Shown here in pieces: positions 42,562 through 52,379 of a stretch of 64,000 bases of DNA. A program made the translations under genes and the position numbers. Position 1 is the first letter of the stretch. Each line of letters opens with the position of its first letter. Below the pieces are notes generated by a model, which saw nothing but the letters and a program-made list of their open reading frames with translations, searched no databases and was not told the origin of the DNA. Origin of the DNA: Planctomycetota bacterium (GTDB lineage: Bacteria > Planctomycetota > Planctomycetia > Planctomycetales > Planctomycetaceae); NCBI GenBank assembly GCA_018242525.1, contig JAFEBS010000056.1, positions 65,202 through 129,201 of the forward strand. The letters are read 5' to 3'.

Positions 42562-43599
42562 TCAGAAATCACCAATAATCTCGCCACCCGCCCGTGAGGC
42601 GAGCGAACGCCAGGTGGTCAAGTCGATGTTTTCGCTGACAAACCGGACCGCCCCATCGCACAGCAACAGATGAACTCCTCCCGTATGCTGACTGCGGGCC
42701 GCTTTCCAGCCGATCGCCGTGTAACCCAGTGCACCCGCATTGGTGATACAGTCCCAGCGGCGATCATTCGGGTGGTAATAATGGTTGTACGATGTGTTGC
42801 GAATCTCACCGGAATACCACAGGAAGCCTCGTCGTCGGTCATTGTTCCAGAGCGACGGGGAACCGCAGGCGGCATCGTCCAGGCTGCTCGGGTACCCGGC
42901 CAGATAGGCATAGACCCGCTGGACATTGGCGGGGGGGACGGAACCGCCGGCCACTTCCGGGCCGTCACCCAGCACACTTTCAGACATGCAGGCGGTGTTG
43001 CTGGTGCCGTCACTGATGTCCCCAAGTCGAATCCGTGAGTCGGCAAACATGACTCCGTCAGCGTTGTAGGGCGAGCCATGCCGCGGACCTGCAGCCGTGT
43101 TGTTGATGCCGGTTCCCTGGTTGGCACAGTAGTTCGCCGGCCCCAGTGCGGCAACTCCGTAGCCCCCGCCGAGCGACTTCGACAGGTCGCTCGGACAGAG
43201 AAACAAAGGAATCAGATACCCGGCCGCCAGGGCATTGTTGGGGTCAGCGATGTTATAGGGTGGCGTCGGCGCGTAGGTCGGGGCGTTCAGATTCATCAGG
43301 TTGTACAGCGGCGTCTGGTCCAGGTACGGACTGAGGTACGCCAGGACACCCCAATTCCCTGCGCTGTACCGATAGTTGGTTCCGCCCGGAACCAGGTTCG
43401 GTGGAAACGTCGAGTGGGAACTCTCGTAGTTGTGCAGCGACAGTCCCAATTGCTTTAGATTATTCCGGCACTGCGTCCGTCGCGCCGCCTCGCGGGCCTG
43501 CTGAACTGCCGGCAGCAGCAACGCGATCAAAACCGCGATGATCGCGATCACCACCAGCAGTTCGATGAGCGTGAAACCCCGACGTCGTTTCATGGCCAT
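42562..43599 (-). CDS. DUF1559 protein with pilin-like N-terminus
   Basis: I start at the ATG at 43599 (MAMKRRRGFTLIELLVVIAI); an ATG two codons later is equivalent. The 345-residue protein carries VQQAREAARRTQCRNNLKQL, GLSLHNYESSHSTFPPNLVP, CPSDLSKSLG and the C-terminal HLLLCDGAVRFVSENIDLTT plus SLASRAGGEIIGDF, the full DUF1559 pattern with the pseudopilin signal. It is one of three such genes in the window. It is 70 bases upstream of the PhyH gene on the same strand. Confidence 0.92.
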   Translation of the reverse strand: MAMKRRRGFTLIELLVVIAIIAVLIALLLPAVQQAREAARRTQCRNNLKQLGLSLHNYESSHSTFPPNLVPGGTNYRYSAGNWGVLAYLSPYLDQTPLYNLMNLNAPTYAPTPPYNIADPNNALAAGYLIPLFLCPSDLSKSLGGGYGVAALGPANYCANQGTGINNTAAGPRHGSPYNADGVMFADSRIRLGDISDGTSNTACMSESVLGDGPEVAGGSVPPANVQRVYAYLAGYPSSLDDAACGSPSLWNNDRRRGFLWYSGEIRNTSYNHYYHPNDRRWDCITNAGALGYTAIGWKAARSQHTGGVHLLLCDGAVRFVSENIDLTTWRSLASRAGGEIIGDF

Positions 43600-43896
43600 C
43601 TTCCAATACTTGTACGATCGTACATTCACATGACTGTATGACTGTTGCAGAGTGTGCGCCACGACTTCCGCAAAGTCAACCGATCGACTCCACGAACCCC
43701 GCCAGACACGCAGTCGGCGGCCCCGGGAACCGGCATGTTGCCACTGGTGCATGCCACACGGCAGGATCTGTCCGTTCTTCAAGCCAGGGCCACGCAGGCC
43801 CTGGTTACGGACCACACCCCAATCCATCCTGAGGCCCGAAGGGTCGGCAATTCGAAGGCCATGAACCGTGCAGGAATGGATTTCGACCGTTCAGAG

Positions 43897-45768
43897 CTAT
43901 TCCCACTCGAATCGTACCAGGGTCGGTGCGGCACCGATCCAGGCGGGATGGCGAGCGGTCGCTGCTCCGCGCTCAGCAAAGTGGGCACAAATGCCAAACA
44001 GATCGACTCCATCCCACGACTCAAGCGACACGTCCTTTGACAAAAAGTCTCCGAGCGTAAGGACGACGGATTGATCGACGTCCGATCCCGGGAACTCATG
44101 CTCGCAGACGAACGTTTTTCTCGGGCCGCGATACGATCTCCATTCGTTCTCGACGACAACGAACGTTAGTCTGTTTGTCTTCGGAATCTTGAGGGTGAGC
44201 CTCAACTTTGCTCCGCTGCGTCCGCGAAACACGGGGTCAGTGAGCTTGCGGGTCCAGGTTTGCTGGTGGGCCAGGTTTCCCGCGTTGAGCTGATACCAGT
44301 CGCGCAGTCCGTGATCGAAGTCGTCGATCACTGCGTTTGGCGCAAGCGTCACGGCGGCTTTCGCGTCGTGAAGTGTTGTCTCGCTGACGGTGTGCAACAG
44401 ACTGCTCAGGCACACCTCTCGGACCGGGCCGCGATGTCCCGGCAGTCGGTCCAGCGAGATCGGGTTGGGTAGCGTGTGATAGGTGTTTGCAAACGCGAAC
44501 AGAGGCTGGTCGACCGAATGCAGCGGCAGCTTGCCGACGAACAGATGGCCGTCGCGGACGACATCCGCGCTGCGCCAGAAGCGAGCACGCGGGTCAGGAT
44601 CACAGCTGTAATATATCTCACAACGAGCGACTGGTAGCGACTTCCCATCCGGGACGACTCGCAGCTCGGGCACATGCTCGGCCGTGTCCAGTATCAGTTC
44701 GCTGCGTGGCGTCTCGGGCAAGACCGGGCCGCCTCTGAGGAACTGGTCGAACCAGAGTGGCATCGCGACTTCGACTTCAGGAATCAGCCGATGATTCAGA
44801 TGCGGCGACCAGGCGAATCGCGTTGACTGATCCGTGATCCGCGCATTCGTACGATAGACATCGTCCATCCATCCGTGAAAGTCGTTCGTTCCACTGCGGT
44901 GCAGCACCGGGCATTTGGTGAGCGGCGCATAGCTCTCGAAACTGAGCGTTTTACGAAACAGCTCGACATCACCCCTGATGTGATCCTGCTGAACGACTCC
45001 GCCCGGGAACTCATGTGGCTGCCAGCGCCAGCCTGCGCCGCCGACGCCCGGCACCGCCGCCTTCACGCGGCGATCCGTTCCTGCGACGTACATTGCCAGA
45101 TTGCCGCCCATCGAATAGCCATGCACGCCGAGTCGCTGCGGATCGACATCCGGCTGCTGTTCGAGAAACGTCAGCCCGCGTCGGCACCCGAGCGTCAACA
45201 GATACCAGTTGTTATTTTTCGGATGCTCGCGATCTTCAAAAAACTGCTTCGGTCCTGGCAGGATCGAGTTGTAGCCCTGGACATTAAGCTGCGACGGATC
45301 AACCGCCCCCCAGTCCGTATTCGGATCCGTCGGCTGTGCGCCTTCGGGCGAGTTGAACGGCGGCTGACCATCGCCATCGCCGCCCCAATTGACCGACAGT
45401 GCCGCATATCCTCGCGACACCAGGAATTTCACTTCGTGCAGAAACGCCCGCTGCCCGCCGCCATGTATGTGCATGACCGCTGGTCGCTTTTCTGTCATCT
45501 CGACTTTGCCAGTTGCATCCGCAGCGTGATCTGGAAACCCATAGATCGCCGCCATGCGCGCGGGCTTGCCCTTGAACGTCCCGACCAGAAACCGCACATG
45601 TCGAAAGACTCCGCCATCCTCTTTGAACTCGCGAATGACTTCGGTCTCCAGCGGGTCCTGGCGAGGATCAAAGTCCGCCCACAGTTGCTCGACTGACTGC
45701 GGCGCGTCGGCAGCACGGATGGTTGGAACCACGCATAAGAAGAAAAACGCAGGAATCACGGATCGCAT
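43897..45768 (-). CDS. Secreted alpha/beta hydrolase (acetyl-xylan-esterase/dienelactone hydrolase-like) with C-terminal beta domain
   Basis: The 623-residue protein starts with a signal peptide (MRSVIPAFFFLCVVPTIRA, ADAPQ). The hydrolase core shows HIHGGGQRAFLHEVKFLVSR as oxyanion region, VHGYSMGGNLAMYVAG as nucleophile elbow (Ser in GYSMGG) and a C-terminal His before RTNARITDQSTRFAWSPHLN. Residues about 360-620 form a beta-rich region that includes a jelly-roll-like tail (DDFDHGLRDWYQLNAGN, AKLRLTLKIPKTNRLTFVVV) suggesting carbohydrate binding. It is probably an outside-acting deacetylase on polysaccharide, next to a carbohydrate esterase relic and sulfatase relic. Confidence 0.82.
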   Translation of the reverse strand: MRSVIPAFFFLCVVPTIRAADAPQSVEQLWADFDPRQDPLETEVIREFKEDGGVFRHVRFLVGTFKGKPARMAAIYGFPDHAADATGKVEMTEKRPAVMHIHGGGQRAFLHEVKFLVSRGYAALSVNWGGDGDGQPPFNSPEGAQPTDPNTDWGAVDPSQLNVQGYNSILPGPKQFFEDREHPKNNNWYLLTLGCRRGLTFLEQQPDVDPQRLGVHGYSMGGNLAMYVAGTDRRVKAAVPGVGGAGWRWQPHEFPGGVVQQDHIRGDVELFRKTLSFESYAPLTKCPVLHRSGTNDFHGWMDDVYRTNARITDQSTRFAWSPHLNHRLIPEVEVAMPLWFDQFLRGGPVLPETPRSELILDTAEHVPELRVVPDGKSLPVARCEIYYSCDPDPRARFWRSADVVRDGHLFVGKLPLHSVDQPLFAFANTYHTLPNPISLDRLPGHRGPVREVCLSSLLHTVSETTLHDAKAAVTLAPNAVIDDFDHGLRDWYQLNAGNLAHQQTWTRKLTDPVFRGRSGAKLRLTLKIPKTNRLTFVVVENEWRSYRGPRKTFVCEHEFPGSDVDQSVVLTLGDFLSKDVSLESWDGVDLFGICAHFAERGAATARHPAWIGAAPTLVRFEWE

Positions 45769-45879
45769 GACGAATGCCCCAACGGAATTCTGTGAACCAC
45801 GGCACCGGTCAAGATGGTCGATCAGTTTCCCTGAAGCAGTGTCGCCATCGCACGTCCAGGGCGATCGCCGGTTTCGTAA

Positions 45880-47552
45880 TTAGTGCTTGAAAGGGACCAG
45901 CCACGGGACCGGGCTTCTTCCATCGGCGTCAGCCGGTGTTTCGTAAGTCTTCGGCGGGCCGTTCCGTTTCCGATCGAAATGGACGTCGGCGAGGCCGGTT
46001 TCGGCGGGGACTTCAGACGCGGGCACCGGTGACCACACAGGCTTCTGCTTGTCATCCTGGCCAAGCCGGAAGTACTCGGGCAGTACGACCAGATGTCGAT
46101 CAGTCGAGTCATCCTGTTTCACCTATTGCGAGTTCCACTTGTAACCGAACGTGGTACGATCCGGGGCGAAGGGCGTCGCAAACGAAGACCAGGCGACGGG
46201 AACCTTCTCGTCTTTCGCGGTCCCGCATTGAACGTGTCCGGCACTTTCTCATTCGGTACGAGCAGGTAACCCGCCATCTCGCCGTGCCTGGGCTCTGCAG
46301 CCACCCGCTCCTTCGGCGGGTTCAGCATCGCGAGGTTCGCTTCCGCGAACGCCTTGCCCATCTGCGCGAACGTCTTCGCGCAGCCGAGGTAGTGATAGCC
46401 CGCGTTGGATGCGCCGCGTTTCCAGAGCGCGACATCGGCAGGTGAAATGAGGTCGGCTTCAAACTTCTTGAGGTACTCGCGCTTCTGCTCGGCGGTCATC
46501 GCGCCGTCGGCATTCGCATAATCCTTGTGCTTTGAGTCGAGGTAATAGCCCATCTGCCGAATCTTGCCGTGCTTGTCGTCGACGGTTCCGAGTTCCTCGG
46601 ACCAGAATGGAGCGGTCTGCACGGCGATGACGTTCCCTTTGAATTCAGGCAGGAAAGCCGGTGCGGCCATCGCCTCGCGGAATGCGATTACGTCGGAGCC
46701 TGCCTTCGCTCCGCCGACTCCCATCACGCCGATCACGAACGGCATCCTGGGCGCGAAAAGATCGCGCCGCACATCTCGGATGAAGTGCGCGAGGCAATCG
46801 CTGTAGCTCGCGAAACGCGGAGTGGCGTCGCCCCGCTTTGGCGACGGATAGACGTGACCGTCCACCATGTCGTTCCACCCCTGCAGCCACACGAAGCCTG
46901 CGATCTCGTAACCAGTTGCGGGATCATAAGCCGGGCAGACTCGCTTCGGGTCGGCCAGCACGCGTCGCACATGCTCGATCATGAGGCGGTAATAAACGCC
47001 GGTCTCTTTGACCTTGTCGGCCTTCCACTTCTCGAAGTCCTTCGGAATGCCGTGACCTTCCTGTTTCGGATAGTTCTCCTGTTGCCAATCGCTCAGCACA
47101 TATGGCCCGGCACTGGGCGGGCGGAAGTCGGTATGCAGCGACTTCCCGCCCCACGCCGTCTTGATGATGAGCACCGGTTCGGTGAGCTTTTCGTCGAGCG
47201 TCAGCCCAAACGTGAACTCGGGTCCGATCTTTCCTCCGTCTTCACCCGGCTTCTGCCGCGACCCATAGCCCGCCGTGAGTTTGCCGAAGCCCTCGCCATT
47301 GGATTCGCCCATCCCCGTGTAATAGGAGATCCAGACATGATCGCAGACCGCCGGCTTGCCATCCGCACCACGCATCTGCTTGAGCAGCAGCGCCGTCGCC
47401 GGGTCATCGCCGATGTAATCGAACGTTTCGATTCTCGCGTGCCCTTCCATGTTGGACTGACCGGCGAGGATGAAGACCTTCAGGGGCCGTTCCGCCGCCA
47501 GCAGCGCCGGAGCCCCGAGCAGCAACAGAATCAGTGAGGCAATGACTCTCAT
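45880..47552 (-). pseudogene. Frameshifted sialate O-acetylesterase-like gene
   Basis: From the ATG at 47552 (signal peptide MRVIASLILLLLGAPALLAA) comes a clear SGNH/sialate-esterase domain: RPLKVFILAGQSNMEGHARI (Ser in GQSNMEG), TAWGGKSLHTDFRPPS, GFVWLQGWNDMVDG. At about 46215-46230, after KVPDTFNAG, the frame shifts. The intact continuation (TAKDEKVPVAWSSFATPFAP, DRTTFGYKWNSQ) is read one frame over, and is followed by an in-frame TAG at 46123-46125 before the sequence KQDDSTDRHLVVLPEYFRLG continues to a stop at 45880. The unshifted frame ends at 46119 with non-conserved residues. Two lesions in one gene indicate decay, although a sequencing error cannot be excluded. Confidence 0.7.
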
Positions 47553-47731
47553 CAGTGGTGTCTTTGAAAAGGTGTTACCGCCGGAGCTTTTATGATCGAG
47601 GTACTTCCATCGCCGAACCCGAGATCGTCCGCGAGGATCAGGACGACGTTGGGCTGCAACGAGTCGGCCGCGTGCAGGCTGAGAGCCGACACGACCAGAC
47701 AAGTTATCGAGAGGGCGAGTAAGCGGTTCAT
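47552..47731 (-). pseudogene. N-terminal relic of a sulfatase
   Basis: The ATG at 47731 gives MNRLLALSITCLVVSALSLH as signal peptide, then PNVVLILADDLGFGDGST, the start of the sulfatase fold (NVVLILADDLGFGD with the Asp-Asp metal ligands). The frame then diverges and ends after 60 residues, and the next gene starts directly at the stop. No CxPSR sulfatase motif exists downstream, so the rest is deleted. The relic is in tandem with the decaying esterase, which suggests a degraded sulfated-polysaccharide locus. Confidence 0.75.
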
Positions 47732-47755
47732 AATGCTGAGTTTTAAACAACTCAA

Positions 47756-48472
47756 GCGATTTAAGCCACCACGACGCGTCCTTCAGGATGATGTCCAGCG
47801 AAGCGATTTGTCAAACACGGCTGGTTCAACGACTGGCCGCTTCGGACAAGCAGCTTGAAGCGAGATTCAATCGTTGGAGGAATGACGGTCTGTTGCTGGG
47901 AACGACGGAGCGGTCGGGTTTGATTGGACACGGACGACGCGGACGACACGGAGACGACATCGACGAAGGAGAAGATTTTCGTCGTGTCTACGTGCCTCTG
48001 CGAGAGATTTCCTTGGAAGATTTCGCACGGAAACACAGAGACGCGGTGAATGCAAAGGCATGAACGGGGTCACGGGGCGAGGCACGAAGGCAGGGGTCTG
48101 TCCGGTGCGAGCAGCAGTGGCGGCGGCGAGATCAAAGTAGCCCTGTCGCTCCGAGACAGGCAGCGCGATGGGGAGAATCGCGTTGAATGCGAACCTGGTC
48201 GAGTCATTTTCCCGGCGCGGATTTTCCCGAAATTGTTCTTGCCGGTCGTACGCGATCTGGGTAAGACTAGCGGCGTTTGAATCATCCACAAGACCATTCG
48301 GTACTGAAGCACTCAGGCCGGCCACCTGCTTTCGCGAACCGCGACGCAGGAGCCGGCCTTTTTTTATGGCTCTGGAAACGGCTGAGCGACGAAGGCTGAC
48401 GGCTCGGGACCGAACAGACGTGAAGCATGTGGGACGCTGTTCCACTTTTGTGACTGAGTACAGGAGACTCTC
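47756..48472. other. Intergenic region with a dispersed-repeat-like stretch and a terminator-like hairpin
   Basis: About 715 bases lie between the sulfatase relic and the DUF3987 gene. Around 47915-48055 the DNA resembles the 'health-care' of planctomycete intergenic repeats (ACGGACGACGCGGACGACAC, GGAAACACAGAGACG), which recur in many planctomycete genomes. I saw no gene. The DUF3987 promoter should be in the last 150 bases. Confidence 0.4.
48315..48366 (+). terminator. Terminator-like hairpin before the DUF3987 gene
   Basis: AGGCCGGCCACCTGC pairs with GCAGGAGCCGGCCT and is followed by a run of seven T on the plus strand. No plus-strand gene precedes it, so it could end a small untranslated RNA or act as an attenuator for the downstream gene. 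Confidence 0.55.
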
Positions 48473-50419
48473 ATGAAGACTCGACTGGCAAAAAAGAAGA
48501 AGCGATCTGTACAACGATCCAGGAACGGTCTCGCGCGAACTCCGCTCGCGCGTGAGGTATCGTCTGTTAGTTCGCCGCAGGGCGATCCGCAGGAGTTCCG
48601 TCGCTCCGACCCGGTGCCGCCATCCACCTCATTCCCCATGCCGATGTTGACCTGGCCGCCTGAGTGCCAGTCCGGGCTGGTCCAGAGTCCGGTTCCCGAC
48701 TATCAGCCGTTTCCGGTCGACTGTTTTCCACGGCCGGTGCGCGACTACATTGCCGGGCACGCCCAGGTCTTGAATTGTGACCCAGCCGTCGTCGCGTTGC
48801 CCGTCCTGGCGGTGCTGGCATCGGCCGCTGGTGATCGGCGGATTCAGATCAAGCAGTCGTGGACTGAACCGGCGAACTTGTGGACGGCGTTGATTGCCGA
48901 TGGGCAGACCTGCCATGCCGCAGCGCTGCAGGCTGCGACGGCACCGCTCGTCCAACGCGAGTCGCAGGAGTTCGAGCGACAACGGCAGTTGATGCCCGAG
49001 TACGAACGGTTGATGACGCGGTATCGAGCGGATCTGCGGCAGGCTCGGAAAGAACAGGGGATCGAGCCGGATCGGCCGGCGGTGCCGCACGTCGAACGGA
49101 GCGTCGCGGCGGATTGGACGCTGCCGTCCCTGATCCGGCTGCTGGCGAAACAACAGCGGGGACTGCTGGTGTGTGCCCGGGACATCGACGGGTGGCTCGG
49201 TCGGTCCCTGGGAAGCGGCAGTCGCGCATCACTCGACCGACAGGCCTGGTTTGATCTGCATGCGGGCCAGTCCGTGACCATCGAAAGTCGATCGGACCGA
49301 CCGCCGATTCACCTGGATCCGGTCCCGGTCAGCGTGACGGGCAGCCTGTCGGAAGATCTGCTTATCGAGAAACTGACAAAGGCCTGCGGACCGTGCGGGT
49401 TGGCCAGCCGGCTGTTGTTTGCGTCTCCACCCACACAACCGCGGCGATGGACGGACGATGATGTCGGGGAAGCCGTGACCGATGAGTACGCGGCGGTGAT
49501 CGATCTGCTGATTGCCGCGGGCGGCGCTTTGCCGGCGGATGCTGGCGCAGAGAGGACGCCGACGCTGGCAGCGTCGGGTACGATGGTGCTGGCCCCTGCC
49601 GCCAGAGACTGCTTCGTCGCGTTCATGCAGGATCTGTCCACAATGCAACGGGGGATCGACGATGTCTTGTTCGCCTGGTCGTCGAACCTGGCGGGACAAG
49701 CGGCGCGGCTGGCGCTGGTGGTGCATCTGACCCGCTGGGCGGCCGGTGAAGCCGACGATGCCACGGTTTGCGATCTGGCCAGCATGCAGCGCGGAATCGC
49801 GCTGGCTCGGTGGTTTGCGTTTGAGGCTCAACGAGTGGCGACCCGGCTGTCGCTGGAACTCGAACTGCGCGACGATCTGCGACTGGTTGACTGGTTGCGA
49901 CGGCGCGGCGGCAAGGCAACTCCGCGCGACTTGTGCCGGTCGAACCGCCGCAAGTATCCCACGCTGGAATTGGCGATCGACGCGTTTGGCCGGCTGGCGG
50001 AGACGGGACTGACGGACTGGACCCCACGCGACCCAGGCCCCCAGGGAGGACGACCGACCCGGGAACTGGTGCTGCCTGGATCGCCCGATAACTTCGATGC
50101 GGGCTTGTTGCGGAGCGACCAGGACTCACGAGAACCGGTGGGAGAAAGCGATTGCTGGGATCCGCGCGTATTGCCTCGGTCCCTTGCTGGCGCGTCGGGC
50201 TATTGTATTGATGCACAGGCACAATTCCCCGGCGGCGCGAGCCGGCCCATGACGGCGGAAACTGGACCAACGGATGGCGGTCAATCGGTTTCGTCGGGCG
50301 CGATTGCGTCAACGCGTGACATCAACGATTGGCAGAGAGATCCGTCCCGGCGATCACCGCTGGCTGACGTGCCAGCAGCACGACATCGTACTTTCGCAGG
50401 AACCGCCGACAGCGTGTGA
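48473..50419 (+). CDS. DUF3987-type protein with degenerate P-loop
   Basis: The 648-residue protein shows the DUF3987 layout: FPVDCFPRPVRDYIAGHAQV, DPAVVALPVLAVLASAAGDR, LWTALIADGQTCHAAALQAA, SLIRLLAKQQRGLLVCARDI and GWLGRSLGSGSRASLDRQAW, with later VPVSVTGSLSEDLLIEKLTK. DUF3987 proteins are helicase/primase-like ATPases of mobile or phage origin. Here the usual SGxxKSP phosphate loop is ADGQTCHAA, with no Lys, so ATP binding is doubtful. The C-terminal 120 residues are low in conservation and cross a dispersed repeat (50177-50206) before overlapping the 3' end of the opposite glycosyltransferase by about 98 bases. The true C-terminus may be shorter. Confidence 0.75.
   Translation: MKTRLAKKKKRSVQRSRNGLARTPLAREVSSVSSPQGDPQEFRRSDPVPPSTSFPMPMLTWPPECQSGLVQSPVPDYQPFPVDCFPRPVRDYIAGHAQVLNCDPAVVALPVLAVLASAAGDRRIQIKQSWTEPANLWTALIADGQTCHAAALQAATAPLVQRESQEFERQRQLMPEYERLMTRYRADLRQARKEQGIEPDRPAVPHVERSVAADWTLPSLIRLLAKQQRGLLVCARDIDGWLGRSLGSGSRASLDRQAWFDLHAGQSVTIESRSDRPPIHLDPVPVSVTGSLSEDLLIEKLTKACGPCGLASRLLFASPPTQPRRWTDDDVGEAVTDEYAAVIDLLIAAGGALPADAGAERTPTLAASGTMVLAPAARDCFVAFMQDLSTMQRGIDDVLFAWSSNLAGQAARLALVVHLTRWAAGEADDATVCDLASMQRGIALARWFAFEAQRVATRLSLELELRDDLRLVDWLRRRGGKATPRDLCRSNRRKYPTLELAIDAFGRLAETGLTDWTPRDPGPQGGRPTRELVLPGSPDNFDAGLLRSDQDSREPVGESDCWDPRVLPRSLAGASGYCIDAQAQFPGGASRPMTAETGPTDGGQSVSSGAIASTRDINDWQRDPSRRSPLADVPAARHRTFAGTADSV
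50177..50206. repeat. Dispersed repeat family A within the 3' end of the DUF3987 gene
   Basis: CCCTTGCTGGCGCGTCGGGC is the same arm as at 23928, 29334 and 33855. It lies inside the reading frame and is translated as part of an unconserved tail, suggesting that a repeat insertion extended the gene. Confidence 0.65.
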
Positions 50420-52121
50420 CTTCCACCAACTGGTTTTCCGCAATCGGCAGCCGTTCCAGTCGATCCGCGCGGGTGACGACGAATCCGTTCGGATTCGCCT
50501 GGATGAAGTCGGTCACTTCACTGGGGCCTCGCAGTCCCCGGACCGGAGTGCGCGTATAGAAAATCAGGCTGGGCGAGTACGCATCGATTACGGCAATCGT
50601 CGGGTGAGCCATCCCGGAAACAGTTCGGGCCGCTTCGGCCAGCTTGGGAGAATCCTGATGCAGTCCGATCCGGGTGGGGGCAATGCCAATCATCGCCGTC
50701 GCCAGCAGAATGGCGGTGCCGGTAAAAATCTGCAGGGAACGTTCCCGCTGCTCGCTCCGGGCCGCGCGATAGGACAGGATGGCTCCGACCAGGGGAATCA
50801 GGCCGACCAGCAGCAACGGCTCTTCACCCGGCAGCAGAATCGACATCGTGATGCCGAGTCCGATCATCATCAGGATTCCAATCGCACCCAGCGTCTGACA
50901 ACTGAGTCGATACGAGATCAGGCCCACGTCGGGCGCCGACTGCTTCCAGTCATACAGGTAGCGGGCGACGATCAGCGCCAGTGCCGGATACATTGGCAGG
51001 ACGTAATTGGGCAATTTAGTGCGTGCCAGCGAAAAGAAGACAAACCAGACACCGGTCCAGCAGGCCAGCAGGCGGTCGCTGTCACTGAAAGTCGCCCCCC
51101 GCATCAGGCGGCCTCGCAGTTGCCAGACCGCCAGTGGAAGGAACATCGACCAGGGAAAGCACCCCATCAGCAGGACGATGGCGTAATAGAAAATCGGGCC
51201 GCCATGATTCTCCTTGGACTCCAGGAACCGGCCCAGATTGTGATCTCCCAGGAATCCGCGCAACCACGCTCCGTCGGTTTTGATCCCGACGACGACGTAC
51301 CACGGCAGCGCAATCGACAGCACGATCACCGCGCCCAGCACGAGCCGCATGGCCAGGCCCGCCTGCCAGATTCGGACCGGCCGCATCACCTGCAGGACGA
51401 TCATCCCGGTCCGCCGCCACCACGGGCCGGTGGGTGCCACCAGTCGACCGTCCGCCAGTTCGCTGCGCCGCCCGGTCACCAGGAGCAGCAGGCCAATGAT
51501 CGTGCAGGGAAGCAGGACTCCGATCGGCCCCTTGGCCAGGATGGCCATTCCCATCGCGGCATACATCGGAAGACTGGTCCAGACCGAGCCCGGGAGCAAC
51601 TCCTGAGGCAGTGTGATGGTGCCCTCGGTATCGCCGCTGAAATGACCGCCTCGACGCCGGGCCACGGCCCAGACATACGAGGTGAATGCCAGCATCAGGC
51701 AGAAGATCAATGTGGAGTCCGGAGTGACCGCGCGGCCGACGGCCGAAAACATCAGGCATGTCGCCAGAATCGTCGCTCCCAGGCAGCCGATCGTCGACGA
51801 ATACAACATGCGTCCCAGGTGGTACGTCAGGAAGACGGTTCCAACCGCGAGGATGGCGGATCCGAGTCGTGCGGAAAACTCCGAAACACCGAACGCTCGA
51901 AACGAAAGGTGCATCCACCAGTAGATCAGGATTGGCTTGTCGGTCCGCAATTCGGCGTTGAACGTGGGGACAATCCAGTCGCCCCGCTCAAACATCTCAG
52001 CGCCGCAGACGGCGTTCTTGGGTTCATCTTCGTCAAAGAGTGCGTACGCTCCCAGGTTCGTGAAGAACACGAGCGCCGACACCATCGCCAAAAAGATCTG
52101 CTGCCGCCACACTGTCGACAT
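50322..52121 (-). CDS. ArnT-like (GT83) membrane glycosyltransferase
   Basis: The 599-residue protein has about 12 membrane helices. The first loop carries LFDEDEPKNAVCGAEMFERG, the acidic DE motif of PMT/ArnT-type glycosyltransferases. Further family parts are GDWIVPTFNAELRTDKPILI, YWWMHLSFRAFGVSEFSARL and FLLSLARTK-type loops (SLARTKLPNYVLPMYPALAL). These enzymes move sugars from polyprenyl phosphate to lipids or proteins at the outer face of the inner membrane. The acceptor is unknown. Its 3' end overlaps the opposite DUF3987 gene. Confidence 0.9.
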   Translation of the reverse strand: MSTVWRQQIFLAMVSALVFFTNLGAYALFDEDEPKNAVCGAEMFERGDWIVPTFNAELRTDKPILIYWWMHLSFRAFGVSEFSARLGSAILAVGTVFLTYHLGRMLYSSTIGCLGATILATCLMFSAVGRAVTPDSTLIFCLMLAFTSYVWAVARRRGGHFSGDTEGTITLPQELLPGSVWTSLPMYAAMGMAILAKGPIGVLLPCTIIGLLLLVTGRRSELADGRLVAPTGPWWRRTGMIVLQVMRPVRIWQAGLAMRLVLGAVIVLSIALPWYVVVGIKTDGAWLRGFLGDHNLGRFLESKENHGGPIFYYAIVLLMGCFPWSMFLPLAVWQLRGRLMRGATFSDSDRLLACWTGVWFVFFSLARTKLPNYVLPMYPALALIVARYLYDWKQSAPDVGLISYRLSCQTLGAIGILMMIGLGITMSILLPGEEPLLLVGLIPLVGAILSYRAARSEQRERSLQIFTGTAILLATAMIGIAPTRIGLHQDSPKLAEAARTVSGMAHPTIAVIDAYSPSLIFYTRTPVRGLRGPSEVTDFIQANPNGFVVTRADRLERLPIAENQLVEVTRCRRFLRKYDVVLLARQPAVIAGTDLSANR

Positions 52122-52379
52122 CGGCTTGTCCCTGCCTGCACCGGATGGAATGCGGTGCGTCGCAGGTACGCACCGTGGCGGGTTTTAGGAAAACGGCCGA
52201 GTTTCAGCAACTGCAGTCTGGCGGGGTGGCAGGGCCCTCGCCTGCTTCTATTTGGGAATCGGGGTTATGGAGTTCTCGACATGGCCGTGCCGATTGAGCA
52301 CTCACACGGCCTTCCCGAAGACGGTAAGACCGTGGCACCCCAATTGGAAACAGGCGATGGACCTGGGCAGCGCGGGCCA

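Noticed and set aside
48473..50419. Prophage or integrated plasmid around the DUF3987 gene
   Set aside because: No integrase, capsid, portal or replication genes are nearby; the neighbours are ordinary chromosomal genes.
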